A stretch of 64,000 nt of DNA from Micrasema longulum (GCA_022494885.1 JAGVSM010000897.1:1-64000), one strand, 5' to 3'. Numbered from the stretch's first letter, positions 20,938 through 31,954 are shown. The notes: a model not told the origin generated them from the letters alone. Made by a program: numbers and translations.

Positions 20938-21616
20938 TCTTTATACATAATATCCTCAGTACGTGTGATGTCTCTGAACTCCTTCTAAACGGCTTAACCA
21001 ATTTACGTGCGGTTTTCAGATAGATATAGATCTTTGCGCTGTGTGTGTTCGTATATATTAATATTTTCAATTTTATATATAAAAAAGAAGTAAGGAGCAT
21101 AAATGTTTTATTCATCGATCTATCAGGGTTGCTTTTGAAGAGAATGCATTGTCAAAAAAATGGAAAGATGTTGTTTTTTTGTGTATAAGAAAAGTTTATT
21201 TTTGAATGTTTACAAACAACATTCGTTTTTTGTGGAACTCAATCATATTCTTTCCTTTAATTCTTTATAATTTCTACCCATTTTTGCCTTTTTAAAATTT
21301 TTGGTAATACTAAAATAATATTAAATTCAATACCATTTTAAAAATCGTATTCCTACATAAGTACACCCCTTTGTTGGTGAGAAGACCGGAGTTTGACGTT
21401 GGCAAAAAGAATGCTATATTTGAAAAAATGTTTATTTTATGTTTTAGAATTCAACCATAAACAAGAACCTGCTTAATTTCAATATTTGAATATTAACAAT
21501 TTTTAGTTTTGGAATTTAATCACAAACAAGTACCTAGGTACCTACTTATCAATAAAAAGTATTTTTCCAAGACACACTAACGTTCGGGCAGGACAACGTC
21601 TGTTGGGTCAGCTAGT
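20938..21616 (+). mobile_element. Non-autonomous Helitron, copy 1
   Basis: It starts with TCTTTATA after an A, and ends with GCTAGT before a T, i.e. 5'-TC and 3'-CTRRT inserted at A/T. A hairpin ACGTT-N10-AACGT (21580-21584 with 21595-21599) sits 12 nt before the CTAGT end. The left end has the insect Helitron phrase ACTCC..CTAAACGGCTTAACC. There is no Rep/helicase ORF. Copy 2 at 27526-28227 aligns from end to end. Confidence 0.85.
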
Positions 21617-22048
21617 TTTATATTAAAACTCTTTGGAAATGGCCCCCGAAATAGAGAATTTTTGATTAATCATAATTAACCAAATATTCCTTTATCCTTA
21701 GCAAATATTAATTTTCCAGCGTCAGACCACACGGCACCGGCTCGGAAATAAGTATGAAAAAAATTATGTCTTTCGTTTCCCAATATGAGATTGTTTACAT
21801 TAAACTTTACTTTAATTCTCTTATTGTAAATCCAGACTCGGGCAAAGACACTCATTTTAATTCATTTTTTTTTTATTTGTTTATTTTTCCATACACATAT
21901 TATTGACATAGAAATATAATATTAGAAATATACTTAGAAAATCATGTTGACTAAATACTACACGTGGAGCCAAATAATCAAGTCTGTCTTTTTTTTAAAA
22001 GGGTCGGTTTTTAAGATGAATATTTTCAAAGCTAGTCAATGGCTCTGT
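21617..22048. other. Unassigned; short LINE-tail match at 21870-21960
   Basis: 21870-21960 in reverse resembles the 3' end at 9000-9165 (TATTTTTCCATACACATATT). Otherwise no gene. Confidence 0.4.
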
Positions 22049-22136
22049 GTTTTTTTTCAAATGTCTGAACTTCAGAGTATTCTGTCGTTTGCTTGAGGTA
22101 GTACAATGTTACAGCAAAGCCTGCAAAGGATTTTTT
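22049..22136 (+). repeat. Dispersed repeat D3, copy 2
   Basis: TTTTCAAATGTCTGAACTTC, AGAGTATTCTGTCGTTTGCT, GTACAATGTTACAGCAAAGC and GCAAAGGATTT align with 13408-13486, and the left edge also with the reversed copy at 40.6 kb. The palindrome is eroded here. Confidence 0.6.
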
Positions 22137-22840
22137 GACACACTCTTTTAAGAGGTAAACATTCAAAGTATTTTCAACACTATTCCTGATTCTTTGTAAA
22201 ACAAAGGTTTTTAAACCACGTACATTTCATTGTTTTTCTTTGTTTGATTGTCTTATGGAATCAAGTCACGTTTCTTTATATTCGATCCGCAAGTTTTGCT
22301 AAGTAAGTTTACAGCTTACATCTCGTTAAAATAAATAATATAATATATTAACCTTCCTAACTTTTAGATTCAGTTTGAAGTCTATTTGAACGTAATTATG
22401 CAGAAAACAGCCAGTCCACAATTTTGAAAAAATAAAGTATTGGTGTGTTCGGCTGCAGAAAGCTGAGAAAATTTAAAGTATCTTCATTTTCGTGTTTTCC
22501 GTAAAATGCACATCTTAGGTTCTTCATTCTTTTTTGCATTATAAAAAATGAATTAATGCTTTATTTATCATTTGTGAAAAGTAAAAAACCTTCCGATTAA
22601 AGTGCAGATTTGATTATTCACTATTTTCACAAAGGTGTTATTATCTCAGTTTCACTTTTCTGTGGCTGGCTGCTTTCTGCATAACTACGTTCATTTGTAT
22701 TCGTTTACTGTATGAAACTTCGCCGAAACCGAGTGAAGGTTATCGCTCAAACCCTTACAGGGCATTGCAGATTGAATTAACCTTTTTGAAACTTCTAGGT
22801 GTTTTTTTTTTTTTTTTATTAAATTGAAAACATATTATAC
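22137..22840. other. Unassigned
   Basis: A/T-rich with no recognised gene or element. Confidence 0.35.
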
Positions 22841-22910
22841 ATAATTATATACAATATTCCCAAGGAGTTTTAAAAAAAAACTCATTTAGGGACATACAGA
22901 TAACACATTT
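22841..22910 (-). mobile_element. LINE 3' end in reverse (long-stem hairpin)
   Basis: CAATATTCCCAAGGAGTTTT faces AAAACTCATTTAGGGACATA, which fold on each other (GAGTTTT/AAAACTC and CCC/GGG). The same arrangement without the long A run is at about 51040-51085. On the minus strand it would lie at an element's 3' end, just before T/A-rich sequence. Confidence 0.45.
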
Positions 22911-23517
22911 GTTTAAAGACGTTTTTATATTTGAAACTATAATATTATTTACAAAAGCGGAAAAATTAAAATTATGATAAACTACAAATTAAAAAGGGTA
23001 TGAAAAATACTTGAAAAAAACAAAATAAACAAAATACTAGGCATGGAAATAGATTCAAAATGATGTTTACATTATGCAATCTGGGAAAGAAAATTTAAAA
23101 AGTTTAAAAATTACATGTATGTATATATACATACTGAACTAGTACAAAATAAAATCTTTTTTTTAATTAACAAAATATACGCACACCCAATACAGGTTAT
23201 TTTTTTTTATCAAAAACGTATTGAAATTATGTATACAAGCTAAAAAGCTGTTGGTTCTGCATTGCATATGAAACAATGTACACATTGTACGCGAGTGCCA
23301 TACTTTATATTCCAAAAGAAGCTGTACCCTCGAGTAGTTTGACCTGATGATGTTTGAGTTCTCACCCCTGCCTAATAACCCGATACCTTAAGCTCCTGGG
23401 CTTGGAGGGAGAATTAATAAATATGAGAATGCTCGCCCTTCACCTAATAGCTCAGAACCACAGATAACCAATAAACCATGTAATAACAATTTCTTACCAT
23501 GGATGTTTATCGTATGT
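22911..23517. other. Unassigned
   Basis: A/T-rich to about 23240, then a less biased stretch (23280-23480, e.g. GCTCCTGGGCTTGGAGGG). No reading frame with a recognisable product. Confidence 0.35.
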
Positions 23518-23625
23518 ATTTATTTATTTGTTGATTGATTGATTGATTGATTTTATTTATTAATTTATTTATTTCTTTATTTATTTATTTTTATTTTATT
23601 TCTTTATTTATTTATTTAGATGGGG
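23518..23625. repeat. TTTA/TTGA microsatellite
   Basis: TTTATTTATTTG, then (TTGA)n, then mixed TTTATTTA repeats. Reads as a hydrophobic peptide in any frame, which is meaningless. Confidence 0.9.
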
Positions 23626-24559
23626 AAATTCTGAGAAGAGAGGTACCGTTTTTTCACAAGTTGCGGCTCTTCCTCGTTCATCTGCTCTCTCATTTCTTAC
23701 GATACCAGCATGTCCTCTTATCATCTCTCTGATTTTTAGATGCATAATTTTTCTCTGAACATCCACAATTAATGAATTTACCAACCGAGTATCAGTTATA
23801 GCTTAAACGCCCGAACGACAATCTGATAATATGTTAGAACCCACATCTCTAGTGGTTTTTTTAATAACCATTTGAGAGTTTCTCGTATTGCGAGTAGTTT
23901 AGCCTGAAAAACTAAGCACAAATTGTCTAATTTAAATGTTCTGCCTGGTACTTCTATATTAATTTAAGGTTAAGTCGTTTAGGAGTTCAGTGACTCACAC
24001 CTACAGAAAAATTATATATATAAAGATAAATACATCCTTACAATGAATTGTTTATGTCTTGAATATTGTAAAAAATAATTTTTAATTTTTGAGAAGCAAA
24101 AAGCTGAATACTTTATTAGTACTAAAGGTTAGTTTCAATTTATGTTTCCGCCTTACAAAAAATTTATGGTATTCTATTTTTTTCAATCAGTCTTTTATTT
24201 TTCCTGAAACATGTTATACCTTTATTTTCTCTCGTCTAATTTTCATCGGGCATAATAAAATAAATAACTGAGGCAGAAAAATGTTTTCACGTTGAATTTC
24301 ATTTGTGGATTTAAGGTTTGAGACCTTTTGAACAATATTTGTATAACTTTAAATTCCAGAAGAGAGTTTAATTTCCGTTTGTCAAAACTGATGTTTCTGA
24401 AAGGTCTGAAACGGTTCAGAGGGACGATGAAAGTTGACAGAAATTGGGTGAATTCAATAATATTAAATATTATAAGCGATTCTATGGTATCTCGCTGAAT
24501 TCAATCAGTAATAAAAATGATAAAATCGTTATAAAATTATTTAGGACAGGTCTTTTATA
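23626..24559. other. Unassigned
   Basis: Short open frames at 23547-23732, 24089-24271 and 24444-24809 carry no motif. The last only overlaps the MITE. Nothing supports a gene. Confidence 0.35.
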
Positions 24560-24678
24560 CCCGTATGCAGAGACAAACCTTAAGGCGAGGAAAGTACATT
24601 CTATTGTCTTCACCTTCGGGTTATTCTCTGCATTTGAAATTAGAATATACTTTCCTCACCTTAAGTTTTGTCTCTCTC
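24560..24678 (-). mobile_element. Foldback MITE, copy 2, right end worn
   Basis: It begins CCCGTATGCAGAGACAAACC preceded by TTTTATA. The body is the reverse complement of the copy at 18046-18170, including the loop order. The right arm reads AGTTTTGTCTCTCTCTC, where the terminal TGCATACGGG has decayed or been cut. Confidence 0.8.
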
Positions 24679-25046
24679 TCTTAATATGTATTTCGTTGCT
24701 ATGTAATTATCCTTTATTTTTTGAATACGCTGTTTTACCTCTTATGTTTATTGTAAAAAAAAGCACTTGGGTCAATCTTTCCAAAATGAATCTTTTTTTT
24801 TCCCTTTAAGAGATTTTATAACCGTTCTAAATTATTTGCAGTTAAAAAAAAAAGTGTAAAGAAGGTACAAAACAGACCAGTTAAAAAATTTTCGAACTTT
24901 TTTTTTGTGACTAGGAAGCGTTTACTTAATTGTCAAACATTTTATTAAATGTTAGCATTTTTTTAATATAATAGCTTACTCACCCGCTTAAAAATCGGTA
25001 AAGGGTTATATACTCATATTTAAAATCATTTACTAATCTTAATTGT
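24679..25046. other. Unassigned
   Basis: A/T-rich, no element recognised. Confidence 0.35.
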
Positions 25047-25304
25047 CGGCCTCGTGATGTAGAGGTCAGCGCGTTTGCCTACCACGAAAGAGGTCTCGGG
25101 TTCGATTCCCGACATGGTTGACATGAAATATTTATTTAACAAAGTGTTTTACACAAAAATATTTCATAGTTACCTGGTCTGGCGCCTGAAGCGGAAGACT
25201 GATAATCTTACCTTTAAGTAACAAAAATGATCAAGATGCACTGCGACTGGTGTACCAGTGCCCTATGCAACATTAGGTGCGGAAAGGGAATGCTGATGAT
25301 GATG
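25047..25304 (+). mobile_element. SINE-b, best complete copy
   Basis: It opens CGGCCTCGTGATGTAGAGG (A box region) and CTCGGGTTCGATTCCCGAC (B box), as in a tRNA. Then come ATGAAATATTTATTTAACAA, GGTCTGGCGCCTGAAGC, AAGACTGATAATCTTACC and a tail TGCAACATTAGGTGCGGAAA ending in (GATGAT)n. Internal pol III promoter boxes are what such elements use for transcription. Other copies: 35465(-), 43672(-), 44150(-) and 59839(+). Confidence 0.9.
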
Positions 25305-25862
25305 ACTGACCTAGATACTCTGCTATCAGAATACAAATTAATTGCTTTTTGCACCACTGGGCGTGGATAGAACAATATGAAATACGTCATTTTTTGAGCA
25401 GTGTATACAGCCAAACGTAGATATCATTCATTTTCCTTTTCTGCGTCTTTATTGAGATGTGCCCACTAGAAATCGACAGTAAGTTAGTGATCACGCGTTA
25501 GTTCGTTATTTTATACGATTCACAAAAACACGTTTTCGAAGGTTGATGTACCAACAACACCTCAAGCGACGCGACGTCCGTCCGGTTCCAATGTTTATCT
25601 CGGATAAAATTTTTAAAGGAAAGTTTGCGTTCAAGAGAAAATCATATTATTCACTCGGTTTACTCGATACAAATTTAAATAAAAATCACACGGTAAAATT
25701 AATAAAAAATATTAGAGGAATATTATTCGTATTTTTTTACTTTATTACAAAGGGAAAAAAAAAATAAACATGCTGATAAGATTTTTATCGGTTAAGTACA
25801 GTGCTACGAGAAATTAGATTAAAAAAATATTTTGGCTTTCACGCGGTAAAAGTTAAAGCATT
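25305..25862. other. Unassigned, with a short second SINE-b-like tail
   Basis: 25340-25375 (TTGCACCACTGGGCGTGGAT) resembles another SINE-b tail. A frame at 25543-25767 rich in basic residues has no recognisable domain. Confidence 0.35.
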
Positions 25863-26470
25863 TAAAATATTTGTGTTTGTCTACAAATGTTTGTAGACAA
25901 AAGACTGGCTTTCACCCCCTCGGGAGTCATTAAGATTAACAAAGAATGGAAGAATTGAAGAAATATGGATGTTAAAACATAGGCAAAATGGTGAATGTTA
26001 CACATTGTGTAAAGTGGCCACTGAAACCAGCCAATGACAGGTCACAAGCCCTGTAAATGCCTTGACTTCATTATTCCCTTATTTAAGGTGTTCTCCATCC
26101 CTGTTGTAAATTGTAAATATTTAAATCCAGTCTTTTGTCTACAAACATTTGGACAAACTCAATTATTGTAATAAAACTAACTGGTCCAAGAAAAAGTTTG
26201 AAAATTGAAAAATTATTTTCAGGCGTTGCCTAATATGTGAAATAATTCAGTCAGATGAATCTCTTCACAACAATAAAGGTTTCAGCTCTTAAACTTCACT
26301 CAAATCAACAAATGGAAGAATTGAAGAAATATGGATGTTCAAACATGGGCAAAATGGTGAATGTTACATAGTGTGCAAAGTGGCCACTTAAACCAGCCAA
26401 TGACAGGTCACAAGCCCTGTAAATGCCTTGAATTCCATATTCTCTTATTTAAGGTGTGTATTGAATAAAA
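25863..26470 (+). repeat. T repeat: inverted end plus two head-to-tail units
   Basis: GGAAGAATTGAAGAAATATG starts at about 25947 and again at about 26313, giving a period near 366 bp. Each unit has ATGGTGAATGTTACA, GTGGCCACT, CAGCCAATGACAGGTCACAA and AAATGCCTTGA. The first then runs through an end block (TTTGTCTACAAACATTTGGA) and a linker (TTTTCAGGCGTTGCCTAATA) into the second. On the left, 25877-25908 is an inverted piece of the end block, itself a palindrome (TTTGTCTACAAA..TTTGTAGACAAA). There is no coding capacity. It may derive from a satellite or a MITE. Confidence 0.85.
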
Positions 26471-26553
26471 AAAAAATTAAAAAAGTTCTTTGAACTATTT
26501 TACAAGCTCTTAAGAATCGACCAATGAAAGTGATGTAATATTATAGATTTCTG

Positions 26554-26850
26554 CAGGCCCGGTGATATGGTTTTCGGGCCCCTCTCCCTCTTTTTAGTAC
26601 CTAGTGTTAAACCTCGTTATTTATGCATAAATACGCCAGATTCAGAAATAATAATATTTTTAAAAGTTTTTAGGGCTCGGTTGCTTCTATTTTTATTATT
26701 ATACTAGTTATATCTGTGCAGATTTCATAATTAAGTTATTAAATAAATAAACACATGTTTAAAAAATAATGAAAAAACAGTTATCTTGGTTCGGGCCCGG
26801 GCCCATGGCTATTTTCCCCCTCTGCTCCTCCCCCCTTGTCACTGGCCCTG
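26554..26850. mobile_element. hAT-type MITE (297 bp)
   Basis: The left end CAGGCCCGGTGATAT and the complement of the right end, CAGGGCCAGTGACAA, are imperfect terminal inverted repeats of the CAGGG type seen in many hAT elements. The 8-bp flanks GATTTCTG (26546-26553) and GATTTACG (26851-26858) agree at 6 of 8 positions, as expected for an aged hAT target duplication. GGGCCC-rich subterminal blocks (26576-26584, 26803-26814) are inverted too. No transposase. The frame at 26769-26954 crosses the end and is spurious. Confidence 0.8.
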
Positions 26851-26858
26851 GATTTACG

Positions 26859-27525
26859 GTTTCCGTGAAGCTAACTCTTCAACAGAACTCTCTGACTAGA
26901 ACTTATGACGTCACAGAAGCAAGCGGAGTAAAGCCAAAATTAGAAAAATCATAGCGCTGATAAAACGATACAAAAAAATTGACATAGTTTGATTATCTGT
27001 ATACAACCTTCGCGAGTACAGCGAAGAATTTTTTTTTTGCGTTATCGCTTATATTTGGGTATAATTTTTTGCGTTCACATATTACATGACGAAATAATAT
27101 TTTTTTTACTACAAAGTAAACTTTACCTCTTTTTGCTTTCGTTCAAATTTTAATTATTTTCCATATGATACACCATGTTTGCCTCTTTCGCTACCTCAAA
27201 GTATATTTATTTTCCCCTTGTTGCGTTGGTAATAAATTTAATATATCCTGTGAAATGTAACACATCGGAAAACTTGTTCCTGTATTTCCGGTAAGCCTTT
27301 CCTGTGATTCTTCAGTATATCCGGTTCTAACTATCCGCGAAAACCTCCATCATTAATCATTATATTTTCTTGATTGAACATTAATTAAAGTCGGTGATTA
27401 CCATGAGGTTCACGTGTTTATCGTCATTATTATATCAAGACCTCACAATTTATTTTAAGCGATTTTAATTTGGATTGTCTATTTGCTTGATCAATTCATT
27501 ACTTTGAAGTTCTGAACACTTATAA
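26859..27525. other. Unassigned
   Basis: Mixed composition at 26860-26950, then A/T-rich. No gene. Confidence 0.35.
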
Positions 27526-28227
27526 TCTTTATATATATAATTCCTCTGTACGTGTGATGTCACCGTACTAATCCTTAACGGCTTAACTGATTTACGTGCG
27601 GTTTTTAGAGAAATATATATCTTTGCGCTGTGCGTGTTTATAGATATTAAAATATCTAATCAAATGTGTAAAAAAGAAGTTCGGAGCATAAATGTTTTAT
27701 TCATCGATCTACCAGGGTAGCATTCGAAGAAAATGCATTTGCCGAAAAATGGAAAGATGTTTTTTGTGTATAAAAAAAGTTTGTTTTTGAATGTTTACAA
27801 ACAGCATTTGTTTTTTGTGGATCTCAATCAGATTCTTTCCTTAAATTCCTTATAATTTCTGGCCATTTATTTATTTTTATTGGATTTTTGGTAATACTAA
27901 AATAATATTAAATTCAAAACATTCATATATATCGTATTCCTATATAAGTACACCTCTTGTTGGTGAGAAGACCGGAGTTTGACGTTTGCAAAAAGAATGT
28001 CATATTTGAAAAAATATTTATTTTGTGTTTTGAAATTCAATTATAAACAAGTACCTCGGTACGTACTCAAATTCAATATTATTTAAATATTAACAATTTT
28101 TAGTTTTGGAATTTAATCACAAACAAGTACCTCGGTACCTACTCTTTAATAAAATATATTTTACCAAGGTAATAAATAGCAGGTACGCCAACGTTTGGGC
28201 AGGACAACGTCTGTCAGGTCTGCTAGT
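27526..28227 (+). mobile_element. Non-autonomous Helitron, copy 2
   Basis: Starts TCTTTATATATATAATTCC and ends CTGCTAGT, with hairpin ACGTT/AACGT at 28191-28195 and 28206-28210. It aligns over its full length with 20938-21616 in the same direction, including TTTGCGCTGTG.GTGTT, AAAAAAGAAGT..GGAGCATA and ACCGGAGTTTGACGTT. The base after the 3' end is A rather than the usual T. Short internal duplications of ACAAGTACCT.GGTACCTACT occur in both copies. Confidence 0.85.
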
Positions 28228-28606
28228 ACAACTAGAAATTGATAAAAAAAAACAAATAATTGCCATCTTAACATTAGGTGGATTAAAGAAAAAATAGCTA
28301 AAAACAACAACAAAATAGCTTTTGTATGCTTTATTGTCCTGACTAAAGTTTTCAATAAAGTATAAGATAAGTAATGGACCGAAAATTGGAATATATAATT
28401 CAAATTAATAATTGAATTAGAAAAATAGCATCAACCTATTTTTTCATAAAAACTTTTTTCTAAAAATTATCGAAAAATCCAACGTACGAAATCTAACTAA
28501 GATATAAAATATGTTATATGTAATTAATGTGGGAACAGGAAAACAAAATTACATTAACATACATAGTATAGACCTACTCATGTTCTAAAGATAAAAAATC
28601 TCCATC
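28228..28606. other. Unassigned
   Basis: A/T-rich, no recognised element. Overlapping frames at 28106-28403 cross the Helitron end and are spurious. Confidence 0.35.
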
Positions 28607-28711
28607 TTAGAACAGGCTGAGCCATGATAGATGGAGACTATCATTAACAGAGAACACTTCGCTTTCATTTTACATCAATTAGTTTTATATAGATTCCATG
28701 TTATCACGTAT
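28607..28711 (+). repeat. Dispersed repeat D1, copy 2
   Basis: Same text as 2127-2231 (AACAGGCTGAGCCATGATAG, GAGAACACTTCG, TTTTATATAGATTCCATG), with roughly ten differences. Directly behind it 28716-28752 reads CTCTGCCTCCCTCTACGGG, which resembles the L-R 3' end and may be a separate scrap. Confidence 0.75.
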
Positions 28712-28752
28712 GAGTAGTTCACTCCTCTGCCTCCCTCTACGGGATTGTGACG

Positions 28753-29379
28753 TCATTGTTTGTTTTGTTTATTTATTTTTTATAAAAAAGTTTATTCGAT
28801 TTTGCGATATCACGATAAAAAATTTTTTTTTTGACAATGTAAATCTCGCTAAATTCTTCGTTATCAAAATGGTTATACGAAGTATTTGTTCAGAGCTCGT
28901 GAAAAACTTTCTAAAAAATGCATCTCTTGTTTTCTTATATACCAAAGTTCAATTTATTTACTTTTCTTCTGTTTTCCGAAAATAAGCCAGGAACACATAA
29001 AATACAGGAGATACGAGAATAGTGTTGCTCTCCTGGAAAAAGCAGGCGAACTATCGAACTGTTTTGTTTGGAGTGAAATCAGATCCGGGATGCAAATCTC
29101 TCCTTAGCAATTTCCCTACAGTATCCTTATACACGTAGTATAGAAAACGTATTTACTTATTAAGTTTATTTACTCCCATTCTGCAATACTTGAAAAACAT
29201 TGTAACATGAACGAAACTTCAAAGAATTTACATAGAAGAAAGGCACAAGTAAATTCAAACAATAATATTTATATTAGGTTTGAACATGAGTAATGTCCCT
29301 TTTTTGTATTTAAAAATGTAATGTAATGTATTTATTTAGATTGTTGTAGAAATAAAATTGGAACACCTAGTTAACTCGC
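28753..29379. other. Unassigned
   Basis: Two overlapping short frames (28698-28985, 28886-29107) have no motif. 29310-29370 is A/T-rich. Nothing supports a gene. Confidence 0.35.
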
Positions 29380-29830
29380 CTACAATCTGTATTGAATGCT
29401 GCAGCGAGACTTATTTTCGGAATCTCTAAGTTCAGTCATATCACTCCACTACTTCGGGAACTAAACTGGCTACGTTATCCACAGAGGGTCGAATACAAAC
29501 TCTGTTGGCGTATGTATAAGTTACTGCACAACTCTTCTTCGGAATATCTAAGGGAACTATGCATTCCAAATGAACTAGCTGACAGTCGTCTCATGCTTAG
29601 ATCAGCTACGTCTACCGCGAGAGGAAAAGTTATCATACCTCTACGCAAACAGCGCACTAAATTTAGTGACGCGCATTTGCATTCGCAGGCCCTATGGCAT
29701 GAAATGCTCTCCCAGCAGAGGTGTGAGGCTGTAAAAGTGAAGTGATGTTTCGGAAAAAACTTAAAACCCCCTTGTTCTTTAAATCATTTGAATAAATCCC
29801 TAGCATGTGTCAACAAAATAAATTGTTTTA
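29380..29830 (+). mobile_element. LINE L-D relic, C-terminal RT region
   Basis: The frame reads LQSVLNAAARLIFGI, HITPLLRELNWL, RVEYKLCWRMYKLLH, EYLRELCIP and the start of SFAFAGPMA. Then, after a shift near 29690 and one stop, come NALPAEV and KKLKTPLFFKSF. This is the standard ending of CR1/L2-type ORF2: NAAARLI, HI, L.WLP, Y.L...L+, PMAWN.LP, FK..LKT.LF. A second L-D piece is at 36966-37197. It is dead because of the frameshift and stop. Confidence 0.85.
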
Positions 29831-29932
29831 ATTCAATAACAAATTTAAAAACTTGAAAAATAATAAAAAAATAATAGAATCACCATGTAAAGCGCCTTTG
29901 AAGTATTATATTACAAAAATAAGATTAAGATT

Positions 29933-30975
29933 ATTAATCATAAGATTCTCATACAAAAATTATCAATGTTTGGTTTAAGTGGTCCAATGCTGTGTTGGTG
30001 TAAAAATTATTTGACTGAGAGAACACTTACAGTGAAAATTTGTGATACTTTGTCAAATCCTTTTCTTGCTACTAGCGGGGTTCCACAGGGATCGCACCTG
30101 GGCCCATTATTGTTTTAAATATTTATAAATGATATAGTTGACATATTTGAAGGAGTCGAAGTATTATTGTTTGCAGATGACATGAAGATTTTTAGGACTA
30201 TTAACAATGTTGATGATTGTGCTATATTGCAAAATAATTAAGATAAGTTATCTGTATGGTATTCTATTAACAACCTTCAATTGCATATAAAAAAATGCCA
30301 TATCATGGGAGTTTTTAGGATAAAAAATCCTATTTTATTTGACTACTCAATCGGTAACACTGCATTGGATTTAGTTACTGAGATGCGGGATTTGGGTGTG
30401 ATTTTTGATCAGAATTTGTCTTTTATCAGTCACATTAATGATATTAGTAGTAGATCTTTGAAGACGCTTGGGTTTATTTTTCGCATCACCAAGGACTTTA
30501 AAAATATAAACACTTTGAAAATTTTATACACCTCCTTGGTGAGAAACATCTTGGAGTATAATTCTACAATATGGAGCCCTTATTATGCCTCTCACCAAAT
30601 TACCATAGAAAGAGTTCAGAATAAGTTTTTGATAAATGTTAATTTTAAATTAGGTATACGTAATGAATTTCGTTACTATGATTATTTATTAAATATATTA
30701 AATTTAATTAAATTAAGGGACAGAAGAACTATAAATGATTTATTAGTTCTTTTTAAAGTCGTTAATTCAGTATTGGACTGCCCTGAAACGTTGGCCCTCA
30801 TTGGTTTTAAAGTACCAGTTAGAGTGACTAGGCTAGTTCAAATTTATCACTGCAACAATCATATCTCAATATATTCTAGCAATTCGGTACTGAATCGTCT
30901 ACATGTGCTGGGTAATAAACATTCGGATTTAGGTGACATATTTTTATTGAAATTTCCAGCTTATAAACAATTACT
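29933..30975 (+). mobile_element. LINE L-B, longest copy (RT palm to C-terminus)
   Basis: One frame from 29933 holds LIQKLSMFGLSGPMLCW, YLTERTLTVKI, SGVPQGSHLGPLLF (30074-30115), FINDI and LLFADDMKIF with the catalytic DD at about 30176-30181. A 234-codon open section (30281-30985) follows, with EMRDLGVIFDQNLSFISHI, LGFIFRITKDFKNI, LYTSLVRNILEYNSTIWSP and ERVQNKFLI. Only two stops (30116-30118, 30239-30241) break the frame, so this is the best-preserved reverse transcriptase in the window. The element is cut at 30975 by L-F and continues at 31539. Confidence 0.9.
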
Positions 30976-31527
30976 GACAATTTGACAGCCGTATACATCA
31001 AGCTAGACTTGCATTAAATAAAAGGTCAAAAATAATTGAATCAAATAATATAGACCTAAAACTAAGAATACTCCTAATCAAGACCTTTGTATGGAGTATC
31101 CTGATGTATGGCTGCGAGACATGGTGCCTATCCGAAAGAGATAAACGGAGACTAAAGCTTTTGAGATGTGGTCCCATAGAAGACTACTAGGAATTTCCTG
31201 GAGAGACCACATTACAAATGAAGAGGTTCTCCAAATAATCGAAGGTGGAAGGCACCTGCTCAGGGCCTTGTCCGAAAGACGAGCGAGATGGATCGGCCAT
31301 GTAATACGTCAAGAAGGCCTCCTGCATGTCATAATGGAGGGGATGACCGAGAAAACAAATTCTAGGGGACGCCCACGCCGAGAGTACCTGGAGGACCTAT
31401 TAGAGGACGTGCGCTGCTCATCATATGCTGACTTTAAAAGAGCCGCACAAGACAGGGAGGAATGGAGGAGAAGAATTAATGTAATTGCTGCCAGCCAATC
31501 CCAGGACTGAGACCAAAGAATAAGAAG
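30976..31527 (+). mobile_element. LINE L-F fragment inserted in L-B
   Basis: It reads ARLALNKRSKIIESNNIDLK, RILLIKTFVWSILMYGCETW and SERDKRRLK. After a one-base loss near 31157 come EMWSHRRLLGISWRDHITNE, RRARWIGHVIRQEG, GRPRREYLEDL and AAQDREEWRRRI with a stop. This is the C-terminal domain behind an RTE/L1-like RT. It is flanked by AAACAATTACT on both sides (30965-30975, 31528-31538), an 11-bp target-site duplication. The 3' end is a short AATAAGAAG. Confidence 0.9.
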
Positions 31528-31538
31528 AAACAATTACT

Positions 31539-31705
31539 TGTAAAACATTTTAGTGTGGAATCAATATTTTAATTACGTTCTTTCTAAGTAAGCATTGAAA
31601 AAGTTGTTACTGTATATACTCTACTGTAAATACTTATGTATGTATATAATGTAAAAGGTACTTGTACCGTTAATTCTTTAAAAAATAAAATATATTAATA
31701 AATAA
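31539..31705 (+). mobile_element. LINE L-B 3' UTR, downstream of the L-F insertion
   Basis: It resumes the host element after the target duplication. Its end AAAAGGTACTTGTACCGTTA is a GGTAC/GTACC stem-loop followed by AATAAAATATATTAATAAATAAA, the same ending style as other LINEs here. Confidence 0.7.
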
Positions 31706-31738
31706 AATGGCGCTGTATAAGTTATCCATAGTAATAAT

Positions 31739-31838
31739 ATTAATTTTTGCATAAAAATGTCTGCCTTAAAACAGGTTGTACCTAGTTAGGCAGACTAGAC
31801 GTGATCCAAATAAATTTATTACCTAAGTGTGTATGTAG
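31739..31838 (+). repeat. Dispersed repeat D2, copy 2
   Basis: Reverse complement of 3010-3104, with the hairpin arms GTCTGCCT/AGGCAGAC intact. It lies about 30 bp behind the L-B tail. Confidence 0.75.
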
Positions 31839-31954
31839 TAGATGATGTTATTGTTATTCTTGTAAATAAACTGTGATTATTGTATTATTATATAAAAATA
31901 ATTTCTGAAACAAAACATTGTTATAAAATCCAGACGCTTTCCGATGACACTCTT

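Noticed and set aside
23518..23732. Membrane-like peptide of 61 codons
   Set aside because: The first half is a TTTA microsatellite. The remainder shows nothing recognisable.
24444..24809. 121-codon frame across the foldback MITE
   Set aside because: It simply reads through the MITE arms and T-rich DNA. No domain pattern.
25047..25120. A functional tRNA gene
   Set aside because: A and B boxes are present, but there is no acceptor stem closure and the block continues into a repeated body found at four other sites, so it is a SINE head. The same applies to 34320, 8618(-), 43918(-) and 32784(-).
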